A stretch of 64,000 bases of DNA. It comes from Bradyrhizobium lablabi. GTDB lineage: Bacteria > Pseudomonadota > Alphaproteobacteria > Rhizobiales > Xanthobacteraceae. A program made the position numbers and the translations under genes. Shown here piece by piece: positions 7,045 to 15,078 of the stretch. The notes beneath the pieces were generated by a model that did no database searches, was not told where the DNA came from, and was given only the letters and a program-made list of their open reading frames with translations. Every line of letters starts with the position of its first letter. Positions within the stretch are counted from its first letter, which is position 1. The stretch covers positions 40,595 to 104,594 of the forward strand of contig NZ_JAFCLN010000023.1 in the NCBI RefSeq assembly GCF_018129385.1, in the 5' to 3' direction.

Positions 7045-8169
7045 ATGCCAAGACCGATACCAAGACCGACGCTTCCATCCCTGTCACACTTCGTCGCCGC
7101 GACCGAAGGGCGAAACATGACCCGGCCGGCCTATGTCGCGGTTGCGGCGGGCACGTCGGCGATGGTCCTGCTCACGGTCGATCCGGCCTACGAGGCGGCG
7201 CATCGCTGGGCCGATGCGGCGCTGTGGGCTTGCCTTGCCTTCTTCCTGTTCGAATGGGCGGTGCGGCTGCGCCATGCCATCCGCGCCGAACGCGGCCTTG
7301 CCTATGGGTTGTCTTTCCGCGGCCTGGTCGATGCGGCGTCCGTCATCGCCATTCCACTCGCCCTTGCCTTCGGTGCCCATCCCAAATCAGCCTGGCTGTT
7401 TGGCGTGGTCTGGGTGCTGAAACTGGTTCAGGGCATTCCGGGATTGCGGCAGTTGCGCCGCGTCCTGGTGCTGGAATCCGGACCGCTGCTCAGCGTGCTG
7501 GTGATCTTTCTGATGGTGGTTTTTCTGGCCTCGGTCGCCGAATATTTCCTGGAGCGGGACGTTCAGCCGGCGACGTTCGGCAGCGTGCCGGCCGCGTTCT
7601 GGTGGGCGGTGGTGACGCTGACCACGACAGGCTATGGCGACGTGGTGCCCGTCACGCCGCTCGGGCGCATCATCGCCGCCATGGTGATGATCTCCGGTCT
7701 CGGCGTGTTCGGGCTCTGGACCGGCATTCTGGCGACCGGCTTTGCCGCGGAGACGCGGCGCGACAATTTCCTGAAGACCTGGGAAAGCGTGAGCAAGGTG
7801 CCGTTCTTCGCGGCGCTTGGTCCCGCCGCGATCGCCGATGTCACCAACATGCTGCGGACCATGGACCTGCCGGCGCGCACCATGATCATGCGCAAGGGCC
7901 AGCAAGGCGACTGCATGTATTTCATCGCCGCCGGCGAGGTCGAGGTCGACCTTCCAGGCGGCAAGAAAGTGCCGCTCGGCGAAGGCGCGTTCTTCGGCGA
8001 GATGGCGCTGGTCGGCAACACCACGCGCTCGGCCAACATCACGACGACGCGGGTATCGCGGCTCCTGGTGCTTGATCTCGTCGACTTCCGCCTGTTGATG
8101 GCACGGCATCCGGAACTGGCCGAGACCATCGATGCCGAGGCCAAACGGCGCATACAGGAAAACAAGTAA
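7045..8169 (+). CDS. Cyclic-nucleotide-gated potassium channel, MloK1-like
   Basis: A 374-residue channel closely matching Mesorhizobium MloK1 in layout: six membrane segments, the pore helix and filter TTTGYGD (about residues 193-199), the S6 segment FGLWTGILATGF, and a C-terminal cNMP-binding domain (about 250-365). The phosphate-binding cassette GAFFGEMALVGNTTRSA contains the Arg that contacts the cyclic phosphate. It should conduct K+ in the inner membrane when cAMP or cGMP binds. I start at ATG 7045 because the LPSLSHFVAATEGR segment aligns with the N-terminus of MloK1; ATG 7117, with GAAGGG in front, is a credible alternative giving 350 residues. Confidence 0.9.
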   Translation: MPRPIPRPTLPSLSHFVAATEGRNMTRPAYVAVAAGTSAMVLLTVDPAYEAAHRWADAALWACLAFFLFEWAVRLRHAIRAERGLAYGLSFRGLVDAASVIAIPLALAFGAHPKSAWLFGVVWVLKLVQGIPGLRQLRRVLVLESGPLLSVLVIFLMVVFLASVAEYFLERDVQPATFGSVPAAFWWAVVTLTTTGYGDVVPVTPLGRIIAAMVMISGLGVFGLWTGILATGFAAETRRDNFLKTWESVSKVPFFAALGPAAIADVTNMLRTMDLPARTMIMRKGQQGDCMYFIAAGEVEVDLPGGKKVPLGEGAFFGEMALVGNTTRSANITTTRVSRLLVLDLVDFRLLMARHPELAETIDAEAKRRIQENK

Positions 8170-8180
8170 GGAGAATTTTC

Positions 8181-8963
8181 ATGCTGGACACCGAGGGCGC
8201 CAGCGCGCCGCTGCTGGACATTTCCGGCGCCCGCGCCACCATCCGCCTCAACCGGCCGAGGCATCACAACCGGCTGGAGGCGGGCGACCTCGGCGTGCTG
8301 CTGGAACTGTTCGACCGGATCGAGGCCGATCCAACGTTGCGTGTGCTGGTGCTGACCGGCACCGGGCGCACCTTCTCGTCCGGCTACGATCTCGGTTCGG
8401 TCGCCGAGCGAGCGGTCAGCGCCAATGAACAGCAGAGCGCCGGGTCGGCCTTCGAGATCGTGGTCGATCGTCTCGAAGATCTCGGCGTGCCGACGATCTG
8501 CCGGCTCAACGGCGGCGTCTATGGTGGTTCGACCGACCTGGCGCTGGCCTGCGATTTCCGTATCGGCGTCGACACATCAGAGATGTTCATGCCGGCGGCG
8601 AGGCTCGGCCTGCATTATTACAAGAGCGGTATCCGCCGCTACGTGTCGCGGCTCGGCGTCGACAACGCCAAGATGCTGTTTCTGACGGCGCAGAAGATCG
8701 CCGCCCCCGAAATGCTGCGGATCGGCTACCTCACCGCGATGGTGCCGACGGAGGCGCTGGACGAGGAAGTCGACAGGCTCGCGGGTATCCTCGCCGGTAA
8801 CGCCCCTCGCGCGATGGCCGGCATGAAGCGCGCCATCAACGAATTCGCCCGCGGCAAGCTGGACGAGGCCGCCGCCGACCAGCGCCATCGCGAGAGCATG
8901 CGCGGCGCCGAGATCAAGGAAGGCATCAAGGCCCGTGCCGAGAAGCGACCGCCGAAATTTTAG
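8181..8963 (+). CDS. Enoyl-CoA hydratase/isomerase family (crotonase) protein
   Basis: A 260-residue crotonase-fold protein (oxyanion-hole segments GRTFSSGYDLGS and NGGVYGGSTDLALACDFRI). The two catalytic glutamates of classical enoyl-CoA hydratase are not present: the first position is Asp (GGSTDLA) and the second lies in MPAARLGL with Ala. It may therefore be an isomerase, a hydrolase or another crotonase activity. AAGGAGAATTTTC precedes ATG 8181, eleven bases after the channel gene, so the two could be co-transcribed although no functional link is obvious. Confidence 0.8.
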   Translation: MLDTEGASAPLLDISGARATIRLNRPRHHNRLEAGDLGVLLELFDRIEADPTLRVLVLTGTGRTFSSGYDLGSVAERAVSANEQQSAGSAFEIVVDRLEDLGVPTICRLNGGVYGGSTDLALACDFRIGVDTSEMFMPAARLGLHYYKSGIRRYVSRLGVDNAKMLFLTAQKIAAPEMLRIGYLTAMVPTEALDEEVDRLAGILAGNAPRAMAGMKRAINEFARGKLDEAAADQRHRESMRGAEIKEGIKARAEKRPPKF

Positions 8964-9088
8964 AGCATGATCCGGAAAAGTGGACACCGGTTTTCCCTCG
9001 CGACAAACGAAGCGTTTGCGCGGAGATCATGCTCAAACAAAAAGATAGAGCGGGATGACGATTCGAAGAAAAGTCATCCTGCGCTAGC
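8964..9088. repeat. GAGCATGATC-family intergenic repeat
   Basis: Starts AGAGCATGATCCGGAAAAGT and contains a matching ATCATGCTC arm, then an AAAAGATAGAGCGGGATGA tail with its own hairpin. The same family recurs at 18938-18986, 34825-34909 and, inverted, at 51677-51790. Confidence 0.75.
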
Positions 9089-9119
9089 GCGCGGTGCGTC
9101 AAAACGCCGGGACAGCGAT

Positions 9120-9133
9120 TTGAGCTAGATCAA
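9120..9133. promoter_or_regulatory. FixK/FNR-type box
   Basis: TTGAGCTAGATCAA fits TTGA-N6-TCAA, the half-sites of FNR/FixK regulators. Its centre is 9126.5; a class II promoter centred at -41.5 would start transcription near 9168, fifteen bases before the stress-protein ATG, and a -10-like CCTATT lies at 9154-9159. The spacing is therefore right for oxygen-responsive activation. Confidence 0.65.
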
Positions 9134-9182
9134 TCAAGCCGGCGCTGCCGCTGCCTATTGTCGTCAGCAACAGGAGTGTACG

Positions 9183-10013
9183 ATGGCCATCAAGGATATT
9201 CTCGTTGCGCTGACCAGCTATCCCGAACCTACCCAGGCGATCTCGGCAGCAAATGCCGTGTCGGTCGCGGCCGCGCTCGGCTCTCATCTTGCCGCGCTCT
9301 CGTTCGAGACCCGCGTGGAGGTGCCCGGCCATGTCATTTTCGTATCGGCGGTCGAAGGGATGATTGCCAACGAGACGGCCAGGAGCCGGGACAACGCACG
9401 CGATCTGCTCGCGGCGTTCGACGCGGCGGCCGAGAAGGCCGGCATCCTTCACGAGACCATCCTCGAGAAATGCATTCTGACTCGCGTGCCGGCCCTGCTT
9501 GTCGAGTATGCACGGCTGCGCGACCTCACGATCCTGCCTCTATCCTCCAGCAATCAGTGGGTTGCCGATGAGGTGATCTTCGGATCCGGGCGGCCGACGC
9601 TCATACTGCCGGACGGGCCGGCCAAGCGGCCGTTCGCGCTCGGCACGGTCGTGGTGGCCTGGGATTTCAGCCGCGCCGCCGCCCGCGCGGTCTCCGATGC
9701 CTTGCCAATCCTCGAACTCGCCAGGCAGGTCCGCCTCGTCACCGTCGTCAACGAGAAGGCGATCGACAGCAGCCGCTCGGGCGAAGAACTCGCAAAAAAT
9801 CTCGCGCGCCACGGCATTAATATTGTGCTGGACAAGGAAGATGCCAAAGGCCGTCAGATCGGCGAAACCCTGCAAACCTATGCGGCTTCGCATGGCGCGG
9901 ATTTGCTGGTGATGGGCGCTTACGGCCACTCCCGGCTCCGCGATTTCGTGTTGGGAGGCGCGACCAGGAGCCTGCTTGCACAGCCGACGCTGCCGATCCT
10001 GCTGTCGCACTGA
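9183..10013 (+). CDS. Tandem-domain universal stress protein
   Basis: A 276-residue protein made of two UspA folds (about 1-140 and 145-276). The second ends with GAYGHSRLRDFVLGGATRSL, the G-x2-G-x9-G-(S/T) nucleotide-binding motif; the first lacks a clear copy. Tandem USPs are typically cytoplasmic ATP-binding proteins induced in stress or low oxygen. AGGAG precedes ATG 9183. The FixK/FNR-type box fifty bases upstream suggests microaerobic induction. A strong hairpin follows the stop. Confidence 0.88.
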   Translation: MAIKDILVALTSYPEPTQAISAANAVSVAAALGSHLAALSFETRVEVPGHVIFVSAVEGMIANETARSRDNARDLLAAFDAAAEKAGILHETILEKCILTRVPALLVEYARLRDLTILPLSSSNQWVADEVIFGSGRPTLILPDGPAKRPFALGTVVVAWDFSRAAARAVSDALPILELARQVRLVTVVNEKAIDSSRSGEELAKNLARHGINIVLDKEDAKGRQIGETLQTYAASHGADLLVMGAYGHSRLRDFVLGGATRSLLAQPTLPILLSH

Positions 10014-10025
10014 ACGGCTCCGGCG

Positions 10026-10051
10026 ACGAACGTGATCGGAATCACGTTCGT
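10026..10051. promoter_or_regulatory. 26-bp perfect palindrome, CRP-like site or terminator hairpin
   Basis: ACGAACGTGAT and ATCACGTTCGT form an 11-bp perfect inverted repeat around CGGA. The core is GTGA-N6-TCAC, the CRP-family half-sites. TAGATT at 10067-10072 would be a -10 with a start near 10080, suiting the secreted-peptide gene. It could also be a transcription-stopping stem for the upstream gene, though no U-run follows. Confidence 0.55.
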
Positions 10052-10116
10052 TATGACGAGCGCTGCTAGATTCGACTCGCACCGTTTTGGTGCGATCAAA
10101 CATTTGAGATTAGTGG

Positions 10117-10263
10117 ATGAAACGTATCACCGCTTTTGTCGCCGCGCTTCTGGCCGTCGGTTCTGTTATCGCCGGCTCGGTCGCGCACGCACAAACCGCG
10201 TCTGATCCGAAGAGCCAACCGGGCAGCGGCCAGTGCCGGCTTTCGAACGGCCAGCGCTGCTAA
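10117..10263 (+). CDS. Small secreted peptide, 48 aa
   Basis: ATG 10117 opens a frame of 48 codons ending TAA. The N-terminus MKRITAFVAALLAVGSVIAG and the AHAQ junction make a clear signal peptide with cleavage after AHA, leaving about 23 mature residues with two cysteines (CRLSNGQRC) that could form a disulfide. No family is recognised. The ribosome-binding site is weak. A good intrinsic terminator follows at 10322-10350, and a CRP-like palindrome precedes it, both supporting a real transcription unit. Confidence 0.6.
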   Translation: MKRITAFVAALLAVGSVIAGSVAHAQTASDPKSQPGSGQCRLSNGQRC

Positions 10264-10321
10264 GCCCCGGGGATAACGGCCGGCTGATGTTGAATTGAGC
10301 CGTACCGTTGAATACTTGCGG

Positions 10322-10350
10322 AAAACGCTCCACCTCGCGTGGGGCGTTTT
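10322..10350 (+). terminator. Rho-independent terminator
   Basis: AAAACGCTCCAC pairs with GTGGGGCGTTTT over a five-base loop (one G-T wobble), followed by further T. This is the expected terminator of the secreted-peptide unit; being A/T-flanked it could also serve the minus strand. Confidence 0.85.
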
Positions 10351-10372
10351 TTCGTTGCCGTCTCACAACTCC

Positions 10373-10470
10373 TCATTCCGGGGCGTGCGAAGCACGAGCC
10401 CGGAATCCATAACTACGATCGTGAGTATGGATTCCGGGCCCGCGCCAAGAGGGCGCGTCCCGGAATGACG
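10373..10470. repeat. TCATTCCGGGGCG-family intergenic repeat
   Basis: Bounded by TCATTCCGGG and the complementary CCCGGAATGA, with an inner pair GGAATCCATA/TATGGATTCC. A second copy lies at 15079-15177. It is noncoding and sits at the 3' end of the catabolic operon. Confidence 0.75.
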
Positions 10471-10480
10471 GGGAGAGAGT

Positions 10481-11200
10481 CTACTCGGCGAAAGTGACCG
10501 TGTCGGCGATGCTGGCCCGCGAGGTGCGGTAGCTGTTCACCTTGTGACCGTGGTCGGCATAGCCGAAGGAAATGCCGCAGACCACGCGGCGGTCATCGGG
10601 CAGGTTGAAGTGGCGGCGGATCAGGCTTGAATGCCGCGCCAGCGCGGCCTGCGGGATGGTGCCCAGACCAAGCGCCTGCGCCGCCAGCATGAAATTGCCG
10701 ACATAGGCGCCGCAATCGACAGCGCCGTAGACGCCCAGCGGTTCATCGGTGTGGATGATGGCAACATGCGGCGCGCCGAAGAAATTGTAATTCTCCAGCG
10801 CCTGTTTTGCGTAGGCCGCCTTGTCGCCGCGCGCGATGCCGAGCGTGTTGTAGAGCTGAAAGCCGCTCTCGCGCCGGCGATCGAGATAGACGCCGAGATA
10901 CTCGCGTGGCGGCGGGAAGTCGTGGCCCTGCTCGGCGCCCGAGGCGGCCTCCGTGTAGATCAGTTTGCGAAAGCGCTCCTTGGCCTCGCCGCTCGCGATG
11001 ATCACCTGCCAGGGCTGGCTGTTGCACCAGGACGCCGTGCGCTGGGCCACCGTGAGAACATGCTCGATGGTCTCGCGCGGCACGGGCTGCGGCAGGAACG
11101 CGCGAACGGAATAGCGTTCGTTCAAAAGTTCTTCGAGCACGCCGATACGATCTTCGTTCACATAACGCGCTACGCGCGTCTTCGCCGCCGCATCCACCAT
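10481..11200 (-). CDS. Nitroreductase family protein
   Basis: A 239-residue FMN-dependent NAD(P)H oxidoreductase of the nitroreductase superfamily. The N-terminal RYSVRAFLPQPV and TASWCNSQPWQVIIASG segments contain the FMN-phosphate contacts, and AAQALGLGTIPQAAL with GISFGYADHGHKVNSYRT complete the fold. The natural substrate is unknown; members reduce quinones, nitroaromatics or enoates. ATG 11200 lies two bases after the stop of the acyl-CoA dehydrogenase, so it is the last gene of the catabolic operon. The longer frame beyond ATG is antisense shadow. Confidence 0.85.
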   Translation of the reverse strand: MVDAAAKTRVARYVNEDRIGVLEELLNERYSVRAFLPQPVPRETIEHVLTVAQRTASWCNSQPWQVIIASGEAKERFRKLIYTEAASGAEQGHDFPPPREYLGVYLDRRRESGFQLYNTLGIARGDKAAYAKQALENYNFFGAPHVAIIHTDEPLGVYGAVDCGAYVGNFMLAAQALGLGTIPQAALARHSSLIRRHFNLPDDRRVVCGISFGYADHGHKVNSYRTSRASIADTVTFAE

Positions 11201-11202
11201 GA

Positions 11203-12447
11203 TCAGCGTCCCTTGGTCGGGATCTTGTTGTAGGGCACGTCCTTGTCGACTCGGATATCGCCGGGCAGACCCAGCACGCGTTCGGCGATGATGTTTCGCA
11301 AAATCTCGTCGGTGCCGCCGGCGATGCGCATCGACGGAGATGAGAGCAGCATCTGCTGGAACTGGCCGCTCGCGACTTCCTCGGATTGGCCGGACAGAAC
11401 GCCGGCCGCGCCTTCGAGGTCCATCGCGTAGGTCGCGATGTCCTGTAGCATGGTGCCGGAGACCAACTTGCCGATGGAATTTTCCGGACCAGGCCGCTCG
11501 CCCTTCGACAGCGCCGAGATCGTGCGATAGCTGGTGTATTTGAGGCCGCTGGCCTTGACCGCCCAGCCTGCCAGCTTCGAACGCGTGGCGCGATCGTCGA
11601 TCGCCGGGCCGTCCTCGGTCATAAAGTTGGAGCAGAACTCGAACATTTCGGGGAAGCCAGTGGCGAGCCGTGCGCCGATCGACATGCGCTCGTTCATCAG
11701 CGTGGTCAGCGAGACGTTCCAACCGTCGCCGACCGCACCGAGCCGCTGGCTGTCCGGAATCACGACGTCGGTGAAATAGACCTCGTTGAATTCCTGCATG
11801 CCGTTGGCCTGCTTGATCGGCCGTATCTCGACGCCCGGGCTCTTCATGCTCAGGAAGAACATGGTGAGCCCCTTGTGCTTCGGCACATTCGGATCGGTGC
11901 GCGCGATCAAAAGGCCATAGTCGGAATAATGCGCGCCCGAGGTCCAGATCTTCTGGCCGTTGACGACCCAGTTGTCGCCCTTCTTCTCCGCGCGGGTGCG
12001 CAGGCCCGCAACATCAGAGCCGGCGGACGGCTCGGAGAAGAGCTGGCACCAGATTTCCTCGCCGGAGGCCAGCTTCGGCAAGTACCGCCGCTTGGCTTCC
12101 TCAGTTCCGAACGCCATCACGGTGGGGCCGCACATGCCCTCGCCGATCTGGAACGGCTGCGTCAGCTTGCCGTAAACGCCCTCTTCCTGCTGCCAGATCA
12201 CTTTTTCGATCGGGGTAGCGCCGCGGCCGCCATATTCCTTCGGCCAGTGCAGGCAGGCCCAGCCGCCTTCGGCCTTCTTCTTCTGCCAGGCTTTTCCAAC
12301 CTCCACCATGTCGTGCTGGGCGAGGCGGATGCGGCCAAGCGAGGACTTTGAAAGCTCTTCCTCGAATTCCTTGGGCGCGTTGGCGGCGATCCACTTGCGG
12401 GCGGTGGCGCGGAATTCGGCCTCTTGCGGGGTGTCATCGAAATTCAT
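11203..12447 (-). CDS. Acyl-CoA dehydrogenase, large-type, copy 1
   Basis: A 414-residue FAD-dependent acyl-CoA dehydrogenase. FAD/substrate segments WCQLFSEPSAGSDVAGLRT and KIWTSGAHYSDYGLL are clear. The C-terminal catalytic-base motif of medium-chain enzymes (YEGT) reads AGGT here (residues near 385), so the base must lie elsewhere or the subunit works in a heteromer. It is closely similar along its length to the next gene (12558-13805), which I judge a tandem paralogue. The substrate is not evident. Confidence 0.88.
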   Translation of the reverse strand: MNFDDTPQEAEFRATARKWIAANAPKEFEEELSKSSLGRIRLAQHDMVEVGKAWQKKKAEGGWACLHWPKEYGGRGATPIEKVIWQQEEGVYGKLTQPFQIGEGMCGPTVMAFGTEEAKRRYLPKLASGEEIWCQLFSEPSAGSDVAGLRTRAEKKGDNWVVNGQKIWTSGAHYSDYGLLIARTDPNVPKHKGLTMFFLSMKSPGVEIRPIKQANGMQEFNEVYFTDVVIPDSQRLGAVGDGWNVSLTTLMNERMSIGARLATGFPEMFEFCSNFMTEDGPAIDDRATRSKLAGWAVKASGLKYTSYRTISALSKGERPGPENSIGKLVSGTMLQDIATYAMDLEGAAGVLSGQSEEVASGQFQQMLLSSPSMRIAGGTDEILRNIIAERVLGLPGDIRVDKDVPYNKIPTKGR

Positions 12448-12462
12448 GGCGTGTTCCTCTGC

Positions 12463-12551
12463 GTAGGGTGGGTTAGCCGAAGGCGCAACCCACCAATTCT
12501 GTCTGATCTCGGCGCAAAGATGGTGGGTTACGCTTCGCTAACCCACCCTAC
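12463..12551. repeat. GTAGGGTGGGTTAGC palindromic repeat, copy 1
   Basis: An 89-bp element with ends GTAGGGTGGGTTAGC and GCTAACCCACCCTAC. It lies just upstream of the first acyl-CoA dehydrogenase, exactly as the second copy does before the next one, consistent with joint duplication of gene and repeat. Confidence 0.8.
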
Positions 12552-12557
12552 GATCTC

Positions 12558-13805
12558 TCAAGCTCTTCCCTTGGTCGGTATCTTGTTGAACGGCACGTCC
12601 TTGTCGACCCTGATGTCGCCGGGCAGCCCAAGCACGCGCTCGGCGATGATGTTGCGCATGATCTCGTCGGTGCCGCCCTCGACGCGGGTGCCGGGCGCGC
12701 GCAGCAGCATCGCCTGGAATTTTCCTGCGAGTTCTGCGTCTTCCGGACCGCTCAGCACGCCTGCCGCGCCCTGCAAGTCCAGCGCGAAGGTCGCGACGTC
12801 CTGGATCATCGATCCCGCCACCAGCTTGCCGATGGAATTTTCCGGACCCGGCCGCTCGCCCTTCGACAGCGCCGAGATCGTGCGCATGCTGGTGTACTTC
12901 AGCCCGCTCGCCTTCACCGCCCAGTTCGCCAGCTTGGAGCGCACGTCGCGGTCCTCGATGGCGGGGCCATCCTCCAGCATCAGATTGTTGCAGAACTCGA
13001 ACAGCTCCGGAAAGCCGGTGGCAACGCCCGCACCGATCGACATGCGCTCGTTCATCAGCGTGGTGAGCGAGACGTTCCAGCCGTCATTGACGGCGCCGAG
13101 CCGCTGCGAGTCAGGGATGCGAACATCGGTGAAATAGACTTCGTTGAAGTCCGACTGGCCGCTCGCCTGCTTGATCGGCCGCACCTCGACGCCCGGGCTC
13201 TTCATGTCCAGGAAGAACATGGTGAGGCCCTTGTGCTTGGGCACGTTGGGATCGGTGCGGGTGAGCAAGATGCCGTAGTCGGAATAGTGCGCGCCTGAGG
13301 TCCAGATTTTCAGGCCGTTGATGATCCAGTCATCGCCCTCTTTTTCCGCGCGCGTGCGCAGACCTGCCACATCCGAGCCGCCGGCAGGTTCGGAGAACAA
13401 CTGGCACCAGATCTTTTCGCCGGAGGCGAGCGGCGGCAGATGCTTGCGCTTCTGCTCCTCGCCGGCAAACGCCATCATGGTCGGACCGCACATGCCGTGG
13501 CCGATGATGAAGACGCGGGAGAGATTGCCGAACGGCCCCTCCTCCTGTTGCCAGATCACCCGCTCGATCGGCGAAGCGCCGCGGCCGCCATACTCCTTCG
13601 GCCAATGCAGGCAAGCCCAGCCGGCGTCGGCCTTCTTCTTCTGCCAGGCCTTTGCGGCCTCGAGCAGGTTGACGCCCTTGATCACGGTGCGGCCGAGCGA
13701 GGACTTTCGCAGGTCCTCTTCGTACTGCTTCGGCGCGTTCGCCGAGATCCACGCCTTGGCCTCGGCGCGGAACGCGGCTTCCTGCGGGGTGTCGTCGAAG
13801 TTCAT
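12558..13805 (-). CDS. Acyl-CoA dehydrogenase, large-type, copy 2
   Basis: A 415-residue paralogue of the preceding gene: the same start MNFDDTPQEA, the same KAWQKKKA-GWACLHWPKEYGGRGA block and the same C-terminal DIRVDKDVP-NKIPTKGR. The catalytic-base position reads EGGT rather than YEGT. By eye well over two-thirds of positions are identical. The pair probably arose by local duplication and may have diverged in substrate or may form mixed complexes with the smaller dehydrogenase that follows in the operon. Confidence 0.88.
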   Translation of the reverse strand: MNFDDTPQEAAFRAEAKAWISANAPKQYEEDLRKSSLGRTVIKGVNLLEAAKAWQKKKADAGWACLHWPKEYGGRGASPIERVIWQQEEGPFGNLSRVFIIGHGMCGPTMMAFAGEEQKRKHLPPLASGEKIWCQLFSEPAGGSDVAGLRTRAEKEGDDWIINGLKIWTSGAHYSDYGILLTRTDPNVPKHKGLTMFFLDMKSPGVEVRPIKQASGQSDFNEVYFTDVRIPDSQRLGAVNDGWNVSLTTLMNERMSIGAGVATGFPELFEFCNNLMLEDGPAIEDRDVRSKLANWAVKASGLKYTSMRTISALSKGERPGPENSIGKLVAGSMIQDVATFALDLQGAAGVLSGPEDAELAGKFQAMLLRAPGTRVEGGTDEIMRNIIAERVLGLPGDIRVDKDVPFNKIPTKGRA

Positions 13806-13822
13806 GCTCGTCTCTTTTTTTC

Positions 13823-13911
13823 GTAGGGTGGGTTAGCCAAAGGCGTAACCCGCCAATTCTGTTTGACCTTGTTGCGAAGACGGTGGGTTACGCTTCGCTA
13901 ACCCACCCTAC
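13823..13911. repeat. GTAGGGTGGGTTAGC palindromic repeat, copy 2
   Basis: An 89-bp element almost identical to 12463-12551, again between two dehydrogenase genes and immediately 5' of a dehydrogenase start. Confidence 0.8.
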
Positions 13912-13918
13912 GGACCCC

Positions 13919-15046
13919 TCAAGCCGCGTTCTTCTTGCGCATGCGGTCGATCAGCGCGTCTTCCCAATAGGACATGCTGCCGAGCGCCAGCGCGGTGGCG
14001 TTGGCGCGGCGGTAGTACATGTGGCAGTCGAACTCCCAGGTGAAACCCATGCCGCCGTGAACCTGGATGTTGTTCTTGGCACAATGCTGGAACGCCTGCG
14101 TCGCGCTGATGCGCGCGGCGGCGGCCGCTTCCGGCAATTCGCCGGCATTGGTCGAGAGCGCCCAGGCGCCGTAATAGCAATTGGAGCGCGCCAGCGTCGC
14201 CGAGACATACATGTCGGCGAGGATGTGTTTCACCGCCTGGAACGAACCGATCGGCCGCCCGAAGGCGATACGATCGAGCGCATAATCGCGGCCCATCTCC
14301 AGCGCGCGGTCGGCGCCGCCGACCTGCTCGAACGCCAGCAGCACCGCGGCGCGGTCGAGCACCTGCGTGAGGATGCTCCAGCCCTCGCCGGTGGCTCCAA
14401 GCGGCTCGGCCTTGGTGTTCGTGAAGGTGAGCTCGGCCTGACCGCGGGTCGGGTCGATGTTGGTCAATTCCTTGACCTCGACGCCGCCGGCCTTGAGATC
14501 GACCAGGAACAGCGAGATGTCCGACTCGCGCCCGCTCGATCCGGTGCGCGCGGCGACCACGGCAAAGTCTGCGATGGCGCCGTCAGCCACCGGCTTCTTG
14601 ACGCCGCTGAGTGTTACGCCGGACGCAGCGAGCTTGATCGCCTTCGGCGACGGATTGCCTGATCCTTCGAACAGCGCCAGCGTGCCGATCGCCTCACCCG
14701 ACGCGACCTTCGGCAGCCATTTTTGTTTCTGCGCGTCGCTGCCGGCGATCAGCAGCGCTTCAGCGGCGAGATAGACGGTGGAGGAGAACGGCACCGGCGC
14801 ATTGGCGCGGCCCATTTCCTCGGCGATCACGCACAGCTCCAGATGGCCCGCGCCCGCGCCGCCGAACTCCTCGGGAATTGCAACGCCGAGAAAACCCATC
14901 TCGGCGAGGCCTTTCCAGAGCGCCTTGTCATAGGGCGCCTTGCCGTCGAGCACGACGCGGACGGCCTTCGGCGAGCATTGTTCGGACAGGAATTTGCGCG
15001 CAGCGTCGCGCATCTGCTTCTGGTCGTCGGAGAAATCGAAATTCAT
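13919..15046 (-). CDS. Acyl-CoA dehydrogenase, small-type
   Basis: A 375-residue member of the acyl-CoA dehydrogenase fold, shorter than its two neighbours. It has AEMGFLGVAIPEEFGGAG and the C-terminal block NNIQVHGGMGFTWEFDCHMYY. Proteins of this size and C-terminus often act as the partner subunit of heteromeric acyl-CoA dehydrogenases such as those of pimeloyl-CoA or steroid side-chain breakdown. The pairing with the 414/415-residue enzymes in one operon supports that reading but does not prove it. Confidence 0.85.
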   Translation of the reverse strand: MNFDFSDDQKQMRDAARKFLSEQCSPKAVRVVLDGKAPYDKALWKGLAEMGFLGVAIPEEFGGAGAGHLELCVIAEEMGRANAPVPFSSTVYLAAEALLIAGSDAQKQKWLPKVASGEAIGTLALFEGSGNPSPKAIKLAASGVTLSGVKKPVADGAIADFAVVAARTGSSGRESDISLFLVDLKAGGVEVKELTNIDPTRGQAELTFTNTKAEPLGATGEGWSILTQVLDRAAVLLAFEQVGGADRALEMGRDYALDRIAFGRPIGSFQAVKHILADMYVSATLARSNCYYGAWALSTNAGELPEAAAAARISATQAFQHCAKNNIQVHGGMGFTWEFDCHMYYRRANATALALGSMSYWEDALIDRMRKKNAA

Positions 15047-15078
15047 GGCGGGTTACCTTGTACTTGTCGTTATTCTTC

